7,541 nucleotides of DNA from Bacillota bacterium (lineage in GTDB: Bacteria; Bacillota; Clostridia; Peptostreptococcales; Anaerovoracaceae): positions 1 through 7,541 of the forward strand of contig JAEEIC010000169.1 of assembly GCA_016281165.1 (NCBI GenBank), in the 5' to 3' direction. A model generated the notes under the pieces. That model worked only from the letters and a program-made list of their open reading frames with translations. It ran no database searches and was not told where the DNA came from. Position numbers and translations under genes: made by a program. Shown piece by piece: positions 1 through 6,073 of the stretch (positions within the stretch are counted from its first letter, which is position 1; every line of letters begins with the position of its first letter).

Positions 1-5
1 AGGTA

Positions 6-11
6 TCCTCC
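6..11 (-). promoter_or_regulatory. Shine-Dalgarno of a leftward gene starting off the left edge
   Basis: On the minus strand these bases read GGAGGA, a strong Shine-Dalgarno sequence. Only about five further bases remain before the window ends, which is the usual spacing to a start codon. The start codon of a leftward gene should therefore lie within a few bases beyond position 1. The gene itself cannot be seen. The call rests on the match to the anti-SD and on the well-formed promoter just upstream. Confidence 0.55.
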
Positions 12-17
12 GCCACT

Positions 18-46
18 ATGATACCTTGACCATCGAGGCATGTCAA
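18..46 (-). promoter_or_regulatory. Sigma-A-type promoter firing left out of the window
   Basis: Read on the minus strand there is a -35 box TTGACA (bases 46 to 41), a 17-base spacer and a -10 box TATCAT (bases 23 to 18). This is a near-consensus housekeeping promoter at optimal spacing. An SD follows about six bases after the -10, which predicts a very short leader. A 6-bp inverted repeat, CTTGAC (25-30) and GTCAAG (42-47) with an 11-base gap, overlaps the -35 box and the spacer. It could be an operator, though such a short repeat may be chance. Confidence 0.6.
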
Positions 47-72
47 GTTTTTCTCCCTTAAGGCCCAAGGCA

Positions 73-81
73 TGATATAAT
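73..81 (+). promoter_or_regulatory. Extended -10 promoter of the M23 peptidase gene
   Basis: The bases read TGATATAAT: a perfect TATAAT hexamer (76-81) preceded by the TGn extension. No convincing -35 box lies 16 to 18 bases upstream (around 52-59, C/T-rich), as is typical of promoters that rely on an extended -10. Transcription would start six to seven bases after the hexamer, near 88-89, directly next to the start codon at 90. Confidence 0.55.
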
Positions 82-89
82 GAACTGAA

Positions 90-1421
90 ATGAAAAAGAC
101 TGTTCCCGTACTTCTTGCCATACTGCTGCTGTTCGCCTGCGCCGCGGGCGGCCTTTACGCGCTCCATACGCAGGCCCCGGTCAGGGCGGCCGAGGCTCCG
201 GCCATCAGCGTCCTGGGGCAGCTCTGCGGTCCCGCCGAGGGCCTCGTCTACACTGAGACTCTGTGGGGCTACGGGGGCAAGGAGACCGAGCTCATGGGCA
301 GCCCCGTCGATCTGGGCGTATTCGCGCGAAAAGACGCCCCGCTTGAGATCGTCCACGCCGAAAGGACCGCCTCGGCTCCTCTTACCGCCGACGGAGACTA
401 TACCACGGTGGAGGCAGGGGCCGCCTCATACTGCCGCGTCGATCTGGAAAAGGGCGGCGAAAGGCTCCTCTCGGGCGCCAGCCTCAATGAGTACGGCGCC
501 TATACCTTCAGCGAGAACGGAAGGTACGATCTGACCGTCTCCCTCGGCTATACGGGCACAGAAGAAAGGGACGAGACCGATTACGTCTACCGCGTGAGCT
601 TCTCTCTAAGGCCCGAGCCTTTCGTGGAGATCTCGCAGAACGAGGCCTTCCAGGGCGCGATCATGAGCCTGATCCTGGAGCCCGCCTTCTATAAGGATGA
701 GCCTGAGATAGAGACAGAACTCGGCAGCGCCGTCTTCATCCCGCGGGATGACGGCAGCTTTCTTTCGCTGATACCTGTCTGGTACGCCCAGGCGCCGGGG
801 GAATACCCCGTGAGCGTCAGGCTCGGCGACTGGGAGCATACCGAGACCGTGACGGTGACGGAGACAAAGTTCGGCCGCCAGGATCTCACCATGCCGCAGT
901 CCACCGTGGACGCCACCAGAGGGCAGGCCAACGCCAACGAGGACTACGCCGAGAAGATCAAGCCTACATATGAGATCGCGGATCGGGCGCGCTACTGGGA
1001 AGGCCTCTTCATCAGGCCGGTAGAGGGCAGGATCACCACCCAGTTCGGCCTCTACCGCTACACCAACGGCAGCAAGACCCCGACCCGGCACACGGGAGTG
1101 GACCTGGCGATAGCGAAGGGGACGCCGGTGCCCGCATCGAACTCCGGCAGAGTGCTCTACGCCGGGCCCGTGATCATCTCCGGGAATACGGTCGTCATCG
1201 AGCACGGCGGCGGCCTCAAGACGTATTATATGCATCTCGATTCCATAGACGTCAGCGAGGGCGATATGGTGAAAAAGGGAGACATGATAGGCAAGGTCGG
1301 CACCACCGGCTATTCCACCGGCCCGCATCTTCACTTCGAGGTCAAGATCGGCAGCATGAGCCTTGATCCCTGGTCGCTCTTCGACGGCACCAGCGGCATA
1401 TACTATTTTGACGGCAATTAG
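90..1421 (+). CDS. Membrane-anchored M23 (LytM-type) peptidoglycan endopeptidase
   Basis: This is an exported zinc metallopeptidase likely to cut peptide cross-links of peptidoglycan outside the membrane. Residues 5-24 form a hydrophobic N-terminal segment after MKK, a signal peptide or signal anchor. C17 lies in LFAC, a poor lipobox because Phe is at -2. Residues about 40-300 are a beta-rich extracellular region I do not recognise. The C-terminal M23 domain (about 308-436) is complete: H334-x3-D338 and H415 are the expected zinc ligands, and H382 and H413 match the catalytic histidines of LytM, including the 31-residue spacing. Some family members are inactive scaffolds, but all key residues are present here. 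An in-frame stop at 81-83 fixes ATG 90 as the start. No SD precedes it, unlike every other gene in the window. The next gene follows after 54 bases in the same direction. Confidence 0.9.
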   Translation: MKKTVPVLLAILLLFACAAGGLYALHTQAPVRAAEAPAISVLGQLCGPAEGLVYTETLWGYGGKETELMGSPVDLGVFARKDAPLEIVHAERTASAPLTADGDYTTVEAGAASYCRVDLEKGGERLLSGASLNEYGAYTFSENGRYDLTVSLGYTGTEERDETDYVYRVSFSLRPEPFVEISQNEAFQGAIMSLILEPAFYKDEPEIETELGSAVFIPRDDGSFLSLIPVWYAQAPGEYPVSVRLGDWEHTETVTVTETKFGRQDLTMPQSTVDATRGQANANEDYAEKIKPTYEIADRARYWEGLFIRPVEGRITTQFGLYRYTNGSKTPTRHTGVDLAIAKGTPVPASNSGRVLYAGPVIISGNTVVIEHGGGLKTYYMHLDSIDVSEGDMVKKGDMIGKVGTTGYSTGPHLHFEVKIGSMSLDPWSLFDGTSGIYYFDGN

Positions 1422-1422
1422 T

Positions 1423-1442
1423 CAGGCGGACGCGTCTGCCTG
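1423..1442 (+). promoter_or_regulatory. Intercistronic hairpin
   Basis: CAGGCGGA (1423-1430) pairs with TCTGCCTG (1435-1442) over eight positions, one of them a G-U wobble, around a CGCG loop. It begins two bases after the peptidase stop codon. No T-tract follows, so it does not look like a Rho-independent terminator. It may be an RNA-stability or processing element between the first two genes. Its function is inferred only from position and shape. Confidence 0.4.
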
Positions 1443-1475
1443 TCAGCTCTCCCGAGGATCAGAGGAGGTCCCGAA

Positions 1476-3164
1476 ATGAAAAGGATGATCAAGTCTTTGG
1501 CTATGCTCATCGCCGTGTGTCTCGCGCTCGCGGGCTGCGGAGGCGAGGCGCCCGCGGCTCCCCAGACGCCGCAGACTCAGGAGGCTCCCGCCCAGACGGC
1601 GCCCCAGACCCAGAGCCAGCAGGCTCCCGCCCAGGCGGCGCCCCAGACACAGAGCCAGCAGAACGCTCCGGCCGGCAAGACGCCCGAGCCCGCGCCGGCG
1701 GAGCCCGAGCCCCGGGTAGAATACCTCTTCAACGAGCCCGCCGTCCCCCTCGAGGGCGAGCTGGGCGCTATCAATTCCTTCAGCGCCGGCTATAAAGGCG
1801 CTGTCGACGGCGTGAAGGGCGAGTGGAACTACGAGCTCACCTGGCACAAGGACCTCTATGGCCCCGGCGAGGACCTCATCTACCTGAGCGGCAACATCCT
1901 CCCCGAGGGGAAGAAGCATGCCAATGTCTATCTCGACATGGACGCCGATATGGCGGCCGAATTCGCGCGGCGCATAAGCGAGGCGGGCTTTCTGTCCATG
2001 AACGGATACCACGTCGAGGAGAAGGGAGAAGCCGAGGACGCCGACAGGATAGTCTTCAGGGCTTCCTACGACAGCGGCGCGGAGCTTTATTTCGAAGCGG
2101 CGGGAGACCATATGCCCGAGGGCTTTGACGAGAGCTGGCAGAGCTTCGCCATGGAGCTCAACGAAGCGATGGGCTACGCCACCAGGGGAGTCACGCCCTT
2201 CGTCCCCAACGGAGACTACGATCTCTGCCAGGACATGAGCAACGCGGTCAACTGGGCCAACGCGGCCTACGACGACGAGTACAACCTCTACGTCGCCGCC
2301 TTCAGCGGCGGGGAAGCGGCCCTGGCGAAGAACCCCATGCACCTTTACGATCACGAGATCATTGAGACCGGGCTCTGGCCCCACGCGGTGCAGTTCGACC
2401 GCGAGAACGACGTCCTTTATTTCGTCGGTTTCGATGAGGAGACCGGTCAGGACGACTTATACCGCTATGACGGCAGCTCGGAGCCCGTGAAGTTCATCGA
2501 GAACGTAGGCGACTACTGCGCCGCCGGCGGACTGTTCTTCTACGTGGACAGGAACGACGGCCTGCTCTATTCCCGCGATCTAAGCAGCGGGGAGTCCTCG
2601 CTCTTCATGGACAGGCACGTCCACGGCTTCTACCCGGTCGACGGCTGGCTGGTCTATGTCGATGAGGACGGCGGCAACAACATACGCGCCGTCGAGATAG
2701 AGAGCGGCGTCGACGTGCTGCTGGCCGACGATTTCTGCAACAACCCCGTTATCGACGGCAACGAGCTCTATTACGTGAGCGGCAGCAAGGAGATCATCTG
2801 CAGCCGCGACCTGGCGAGCGGGGAATACACCGATTATGACGAGCTCAGGACCCATACCGGCTTCTTTATGACCGGCGACTACATCTACTTCTACGACGAC
2901 GCCAACGATATGGCCCCGACCTGCGTCAGCAGGGGATACATGTCGAGCGTGTCCGATCCCGAAGATCCCTTCGACACCGCAAGGGTCTTCAATGGGCGCG
3001 GTCTGGAGTTCATCTTCGCCAGCTATTCGGAGGTATGCTACTTCATGACCGATAAAGAAGGCTATATCAACAGCATCTGGCGCTCGCTGAATTACTATGA
3101 CGGAGACTCCTCGTACTGGCTCGATCCCGACGACCCGGACTCCGCCCAGCCGTTCGATTACTGA
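1476..3164 (+). CDS. Lipoprotein with Gln/Ala/Pro-rich linker and beta-propeller (DUF5050-like)
   Basis: This is a surface lipoprotein of unknown function. Residues 1-21 are a lipoprotein signal peptide with lipobox LAGC, and C21 is the lipid attachment site. Residues 22-83 are a disordered Ala/Pro/Gln/Glu linker containing a 13-residue tandem duplication. Residues about 84-230 form a globular region I cannot assign. Residues about 265-540 look like a beta-propeller: hydrophobic/aromatic strands begin at about 271, 314, 353, 392, 431, 469 and 520, and those at 314, 353, 392 and 431 are exactly 39 residues apart. Strands such as LYFVGF, LFFYVD, LVYVDE and LYYVSG are followed by polar turns and a second strand, as in the DUF5050 propellers of Clostridia lipoproteins. 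No catalytic motif is visible, so a binding or sensing role at the cell surface is the likeliest guess. A strong SD, AGGAGGT at 1463-1469, sets the start. rarA begins 21 bases after the stop. Confidence 0.8.
   Translation: MKRMIKSLAMLIAVCLALAGCGGEAPAAPQTPQTQEAPAQTAPQTQSQQAPAQAAPQTQSQQNAPAGKTPEPAPAEPEPRVEYLFNEPAVPLEGELGAINSFSAGYKGAVDGVKGEWNYELTWHKDLYGPGEDLIYLSGNILPEGKKHANVYLDMDADMAAEFARRISEAGFLSMNGYHVEEKGEAEDADRIVFRASYDSGAELYFEAAGDHMPEGFDESWQSFAMELNEAMGYATRGVTPFVPNGDYDLCQDMSNAVNWANAAYDDEYNLYVAAFSGGEAALAKNPMHLYDHEIIETGLWPHAVQFDRENDVLYFVGFDEETGQDDLYRYDGSSEPVKFIENVGDYCAAGGLFFYVDRNDGLLYSRDLSSGESSLFMDRHVHGFYPVDGWLVYVDEDGGNNIRAVEIESGVDVLLADDFCNNPVIDGNELYYVSGSKEIICSRDLASGEYTDYDELRTHTGFFMTGDYIYFYDDANDMAPTCVSRGYMSSVSDPEDPFDTARVFNGRGLEFIFASYSEVCYFMTDKEGYINSIWRSLNYYDGDSSYWLDPDDPDSAQPFDY
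1581..1658 (+). repeat. Two tandem copies of a 39-bp in-frame repeat
   Basis: Copies at 1581-1619 and 1620-1658 differ at only three bases. Each encodes a 13-residue unit, x-APAQ-x-APQTQSQ, in the linker of the lipoprotein (residues 36-61). Degenerate Gln/Pro/Thr-rich sequence just upstream (from about 1561) may be an older partial copy. Because the unit is a multiple of three, copy number can change without a frameshift and would alter only the distance between the lipid anchor and the folded domains. Confidence 0.85.
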
Positions 3165-3185
3165 TCTCTCCCCGAAAGGACTTTC

Positions 3186-4505
3186 ATGAAAGACCAGATG
3201 ACCATGTTTGAAAACGCGGTCCCCCAGCCTCTGGCGGCAAGGCTCAGGCCCGAGACCCTCGACGAGGTGGTGGGGCAGCAGCATCTTCTGGGCAAAGGGA
3301 AGATACTGCGCCGCATCATAGAGCAGGACGCGGTGTCCTCCATGATATTCTGGGGCCCGCCGGGAGTGGGGAAGACCACCCTCGCCGGCGTCATCGCCGG
3401 GCAGACGAAGGCCAAGTTCATCGACTTCTCCGCCGTGACCAGCGGCATCAAGGAGATCAGGGAGGTCATGCAGCAGGCCGATGAGAACCGGCGCTTCGGC
3501 GAGAAGACCATACTCTTCGTCGACGAGATACACCGCTTCAACAAGGCCCAGCAGGACGCCTTCCTGCCCTTCGTGGAAAAGGGCAGCATCATACTGATAG
3601 GGGCGACCACCGAGAACCCCTCCTTCGAGATCAACGGGGCGCTGCTCTCGCGCTGCCGCGTCTTCGTGCTCAAGGCTCTGAGCGAGAGCGACATCATGAC
3701 CCTGCTCAAAAGGGCCATCGAGGACCCCAGAGGCTTCGGGGGCGAAAAGATAGTCATCAGCGACAAGGTGCTGGGCATGATCGCGGTCTTCGCCAACGGC
3801 GACGCCCGCATGGCTCTCTCTACTCTGGAGATGTGCGTCCTCAACGGCGATCTGGAAGGGGACGTCACCACCGTGACCGAGGCCACAGTCGAGCAGTGCA
3901 CCTCGAGGAAATCCCTGCTCTACGACAAAGGCGGGGAAGAGCACTTCAATCTCATCTCCGCCCTGCACAAATCCATGCGCAACTCCGACGCCGACGCCGC
4001 GGTCTACTGGCTGGCCCGCATGCTCGAGGCGGGGGAGGACCCCATGTACGTCGCCAGGCGCGTGACGCGCTTCGCTGCGGAGGACGTGGGCCTGGCGGAT
4101 CCCAGGGCTCTGGAGCTCTGCGTCGCCGCCTTCAACGCCTGCCATCTCATAGGCATGCCCGAGTGCAGCGTCCATCTGACCGAGGCTGTGGTCTACTGCT
4201 CGCTGGCTCCCAAATCGAACGCCATGGACGTCGCCTACATGAAGGCCAGGACCGACGCCCTGACCACCCTCGCGGAGCCCGTGCCCCTGCACATAAGGAA
4301 CGCCCCGACCTCCCTCATGAAGGAGCTGGGCTACGGCAAGGGCTATAAGTACGCCCACGACTTCGAGGAGAAGCTCACCGCCATGAGCTGCCTGCCCGAC
4401 TCGCTCAAAGACAGGGTCTACTACGAACCGACCACCCAGGGCGTGGAAGGGCGCTTCAAGGAGAGGCTGGAAGCGATAAAAAAGTGGAAGGAAGAGCATA
4501 AATAA
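3186..4505 (+). CDS. rarA: Replication-associated recombination protein A (RarA/MgsA), AAA+ ATPase
   Basis: RarA is a cytoplasmic AAA+ ATPase related to clamp-loader subunits and eukaryotic WRNIP1. It acts at stalled or gapped replication forks and interacts with single-strand binding protein and DNA ends. The motifs appear in order. The N-terminus carries PLAARLRPETLDEVVGQQHL. Walker A GPPGVGKTT is at residues 57-65 and Walker B LFVDEIHRF at 110-118. Sensor 1 GATTENPSF is at 139-147, and the arginine-finger region SRCR at 155-158. The C-terminus has the typical oligomerisation region ending in a YKYAHDF-type stretch and YYEPTTQG. The length of 439 residues is normal for the family (the E. 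coli protein is 447). AAAGGA at 3175-3180, five bases before ATG 3186, supports the start over the internal ATG at 3198. It is the last gene of the first operon and runs directly into a terminator. Confidence 0.96.
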   Translation: MKDQMTMFENAVPQPLAARLRPETLDEVVGQQHLLGKGKILRRIIEQDAVSSMIFWGPPGVGKTTLAGVIAGQTKAKFIDFSAVTSGIKEIREVMQQADENRRFGEKTILFVDEIHRFNKAQQDAFLPFVEKGSIILIGATTENPSFEINGALLSRCRVFVLKALSESDIMTLLKRAIEDPRGFGGEKIVISDKVLGMIAVFANGDARMALSTLEMCVLNGDLEGDVTTVTEATVEQCTSRKSLLYDKGGEEHFNLISALHKSMRNSDADAAVYWLARMLEAGEDPMYVARRVTRFAAEDVGLADPRALELCVAAFNACHLIGMPECSVHLTEAVVYCSLAPKSNAMDVAYMKARTDALTTLAEPVPLHIRNAPTSLMKELGYGKGYKYAHDFEEKLTAMSCLPDSLKDRVYYEPTTQGVEGRFKERLEAIKKWKEEHK

Positions 4506-4514
4506 AGGCAAAGC

Positions 4515-4541
4515 AAAAGGCCGGGGCTTCCGGCCTTTTTT
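4515..4541 (+). terminator. Rho-independent terminator, probably bidirectional
   Basis: AAAAGGCCGG (4515-4524) pairs perfectly with CCGGCCTTTT (4530-4539) around a five-base loop, and further T residues follow to 4541. It starts 10 bases after the rarA stop codon. On the minus strand the same stem ends in TTTT followed by GCTTT, so it can also stop transcription of the convergent galactokinase-like gene, whose stop is 46 bases away. Confidence 0.9.
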
Positions 4542-4586
4542 CGTGTCTTAAGTTAGCGGTCTTCCGGCGCGAAAGCTTCGGGCCGT

Positions 4587-5756
4587 CTAGAGCAGGCTCA
4601 CCCTGCGGCAGCAGCCTGTCCCCAGGCAGCTCTCCATGGCGGAGACGTAGGTCTCTTCGAGCCCGAAGGGAACGTAGGCCTGCAGCCAGCCGGCGAAGCC
4701 TCCTCCCTGCACGCGGCAGGCCCCGCGTCCGGCCAGTATCTTCTCGGAAAGGGCCAGGCCCACCGCCATCTCCTGGCGGGCCGGATCCTTTGAGGGGACG
4801 ACGTTCTGCAGCAGCCGCCAGGAGGAGAGGCCGGACTCCCTCACGAGGGCGAGGAAAGCGTCAAAGTCATCCGCCTCGAGAGCGGCCAGCTGCCTTTCCA
4901 CTCTGGCGTTCTCGCCGTACACATGCATGGCCCTGAGGACTGCCCGGTCGCCGCAGATCCGGCGCAGGGCGGAGAGCTCGTTCATGAACATCTTCTCGGG
5001 GACTTCCCTTAAAAAGCTCTTGCCGAAGCAGGCGCTGACGGCGGAGAGCTCCTTCGTGATGGACTCGAAATCCCCGGTGAGATCGGCGTGGTCTCTTCCG
5101 CAGTCGCTCAGTATCAGGGAGAAGCCGTGCTCTTCGGGCTTGAGGCTGAGGGGCTTTATGACCGGCGCCGACATGTCCTTGAAGTCTATATACACAGTGC
5201 CTTCGCCGGCGCAGCTGAGCTGGTCCATGAGCCCGCAGGGCTTGGCGTAGTGCTCGTTCTCGGCGGCGCGGCAGCAGATCGCGATCTCAAGAGGAGAGAG
5301 CTCGAGCCCCCACATGCCGCAGAGGGCGCGGGCGACGACGGTCTCAAAGGAGGCCGAGCTGGAGAGGCCGCTGCCCTCCGGGACCTCGGAGCTCACATAT
5401 ATGTCGAGGCCGAAGGGAGCGGGCGAGGCGCCTTTTTCCCTCGCTTTTTTGAGCAGGTGGAAGGCCGTGCCCCTGACCAGAGCGGAGGAGCGTCCTTTTT
5501 CTCTGGGGTCGGGGGATAGATCATCGAGAGGGACGGCGGATTCCCCGTAGCCCTCGGATACCACGGTGAGCAGGGGCTCCTTTGCGGGGGCCGCGGCGGC
5601 TCTCGCGAAGAGCGAGACCGCGCCCGCTATGACCTTGCCCTTCTGATGGTCGGTATGGTTGCCGCCGAGCTCTATCCTGCCCGGGGCCCTGAACGTTTTC
5701 AGAGCCTCCCTTTGGAAGCGCTCCGCGAAGCCTTTTTCGATATTCATGCTCTCCAT
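4587..5756 (-). CDS. Galactokinase-family GHMP kinase with altered sugar pocket
   Basis: This is a cytoplasmic GHMP-fold sugar kinase of the galactokinase family, expected to phosphorylate C1 of galactose or a related sugar with ATP. At 389 residues it is a normal length. The N-terminal sugar-binding motif GRIELGGNHTDH is at 26-37, and the GHMP ATP-binding loop VPEGSGLSSSAS at 125-136. GLMDQLS at 176-182 carries the expected catalytic base D178, and the C-terminal glycine motif VQGGGFAGW is at 349-357. By alignment R27 is the catalytic arginine. Canonical GEHTDY is changed to GNHTDH, so the usual sugar-contacting Glu is N33, and the usual pocket Tyr in HxLxxSEY appears as F230. This variant is recurrent in Clostridia and usually annotated galactokinase, but I would not assign galK or strict galactose specificity. 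AGAGG five bases before ATG 5756 supports that start over the Met at codon 4. No galT or galE is in view. It is convergent with rarA and divergent from the transporter operon. Confidence 0.85.
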   Translation of the reverse strand: MESMNIEKGFAERFQREALKTFRAPGRIELGGNHTDHQKGKVIAGAVSLFARAAAAPAKEPLLTVVSEGYGESAVPLDDLSPDPREKGRSSALVRGTAFHLLKKAREKGASPAPFGLDIYVSSEVPEGSGLSSSASFETVVARALCGMWGLELSPLEIAICCRAAENEHYAKPCGLMDQLSCAGEGTVYIDFKDMSAPVIKPLSLKPEEHGFSLILSDCGRDHADLTGDFESITKELSAVSACFGKSFLREVPEKMFMNELSALRRICGDRAVLRAMHVYGENARVERQLAALEADDFDAFLALVRESGLSSWRLLQNVVPSKDPARQEMAVGLALSEKILAGRGACRVQGGGFAGWLQAYVPFGLEETYVSAMESCLGTGCCRRVSLL

Positions 5757-5794
5757 GACGCCCTCTTTCTTTATTCGCCGGGTATTTCAGATAA

Positions 5795-5824
5795 ATAATA
5801 TCAAATCTCCGCGGTCGTTGTAAA
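5795..5824 (-). promoter_or_regulatory. Promoter of the galactokinase-like gene
   Basis: On the minus strand, TTTACA (bases 5824 to 5819) is followed by an 18-base spacer and TATTAT (5800 to 5795), a good sigma-A-type match. Predicted transcription starts near 5788, giving a leader of about 30 bases with an AGAGGG SD at 5766 to 5761. The -35 box occupies the same bases as the -35 of the rightward promoter. Confidence 0.65.
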
Positions 5825-5846
5825 CACGGCCTTTTCGTGTTATCAT
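5818..5846 (+). promoter_or_regulatory. Promoter of the small membrane protein-MFS-GDPD operon
   Basis: TTGTAA (5818-5823), a 17-base spacer and TATCAT (5841-5846) form a good sigma-A-type promoter. The predicted start near 5853 leaves a leader of about 15 bases containing an AAAGGAG SD at 5855-5861. The -10 lies within a 10-base palindrome, TATCATGATA (5841-5850). The TTGTAAA heptamer at 5818-5824 supplies both this -35 and that of the divergent promoter. Confidence 0.65.
5823..5841. promoter_or_regulatory. Candidate operator: inverted repeat in promoter spacer
   Basis: AACACG (5823-5828) and CGTGTT (5836-5841) are perfect inverted arms separated by seven bases. They fill the spacer of the rightward promoter and touch the shared -35 box. 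A dimeric repressor bound here could affect both divergent promoters. No regulator gene is in the window, and a 6-bp arm alone is modest evidence. Confidence 0.4.
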
Positions 5847-5867
5847 GATATGTCAAAGGAGAATTTT

Positions 5868-6008
5868 ATGATGTCTACCGGATTATTGATAGCTCTGGGC
5901 GTGGTGCTCGTGGTGGTCATAGCCGCGGTGGTCGCCGTAGCGGCGGCGGTCAGCGGCGCGACAGGTCCCGCCATCGCCATACTCGAAGAAGAAGACGAAA
6001 AGCGCTGA
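5868..6008 (+). CDS. Small single-pass membrane protein (46 aa), function unknown
   Basis: The ORF encodes 46 residues beginning MMSTGLLIALG. Residues 5-29 are one strongly hydrophobic Val/Ala/Leu/Ile helix. A short Gly/Ala/Ser/Thr/Pro stretch follows, and then a charged tail, LEEEDEKR. AAAGGAG at 5855-5861 sits six bases before ATG 5868; the second ATG at 5871 is also possible. A matching promoter lies directly upstream, and the MFS gene starts 71 bases after the stop, so it is very probably the first gene of that operon. I recognise no family. By analogy with small proteins such as AcrZ that bind transporters, it may bind or modulate the MFS protein, but that is only inference. The coding case rests on the promoter, the SD, the sharp membrane-protein composition and the charged C-terminus. 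Confidence 0.72.
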   Translation: MMSTGLLIALGVVLVVVIAAVVAVAAAVSGATGPAIAILEEEDEKR

Positions 6009-6010
6009 AG

Positions 6011-6073
6011 CCGCGGCAGTCTCGCGCCCGGCTCCGGAGGGGGACTGCGGTCCTCCTTCTTTATGAAAAGGAG
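6011..6073 (+). promoter_or_regulatory. Structured leader before the MFS gene; SD can be sequestered
   Basis: Two helices are possible in the gap between the small gene and the transporter gene. CCG (6011-6013) plus CAGTC (6017-6021), with a three-base bulge, pairs with GACTGCGG (6043-6050), and a C/T-rich stretch follows. CTCCTT (6053-6058) is exactly complementary to AAGGAG (6068-6073), which is the core of the MFS SD, with a nine-base loop. GGAGG at 6036-6040 could instead pair with CCTCC (6052-6056) and free the SD. This could be a partial terminator or a translational control element. It matches no riboswitch class that I know. Confidence 0.35.

Noticed and set aside
25..52. CTTGAC/GTCAAG hairpin followed by five T residues, like a terminator
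   Set aside because: The stem is only six pairs with an 11-base loop, and it coincides with a near-consensus minus-strand promoter whose -35 box explains the sequence better. No gene ending just upstream is supported.
2..61. Open frame to a TAA at 59-61 as the 3' end of an upstream rightward gene
   Set aside because: Only 19 codons are visible with no recognisable protein, and the same bases hold a leftward promoter and SD. This argues for an intergenic region.
115..534. A 139-codon plus-strand frame inside the M23 gene
   Set aside because: It is a Ser/Arg/Pro-rich shadow of the peptidase frame with no SD and no recognisable domain.
1443..2384. A 313-codon minus-strand frame opposite the lipoprotein
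   Set aside because: Its Leu/Gly/Arg repeats are simply the complement of the Gln/Ala/Pro linker repeat. The plus strand has signal peptide, lipobox and SD.
2580..4511. A 643-codon open frame on the minus strand antisense to the lipoprotein end and rarA
   Set aside because: It lies opposite clear rarA coding sequence with all AAA+ motifs, its translation resembles no protein, and it spans the rarA terminator. Long antisense frames are expected with this GC-rich codon use.
5521..5856. A 111-codon minus-strand frame overlapping the start of the galactokinase-like gene
   Set aside because: It begins upstream of the kinase promoter, its translation is Arg-rich and unrecognisable, and the kinase frame contains all GHMP motifs.
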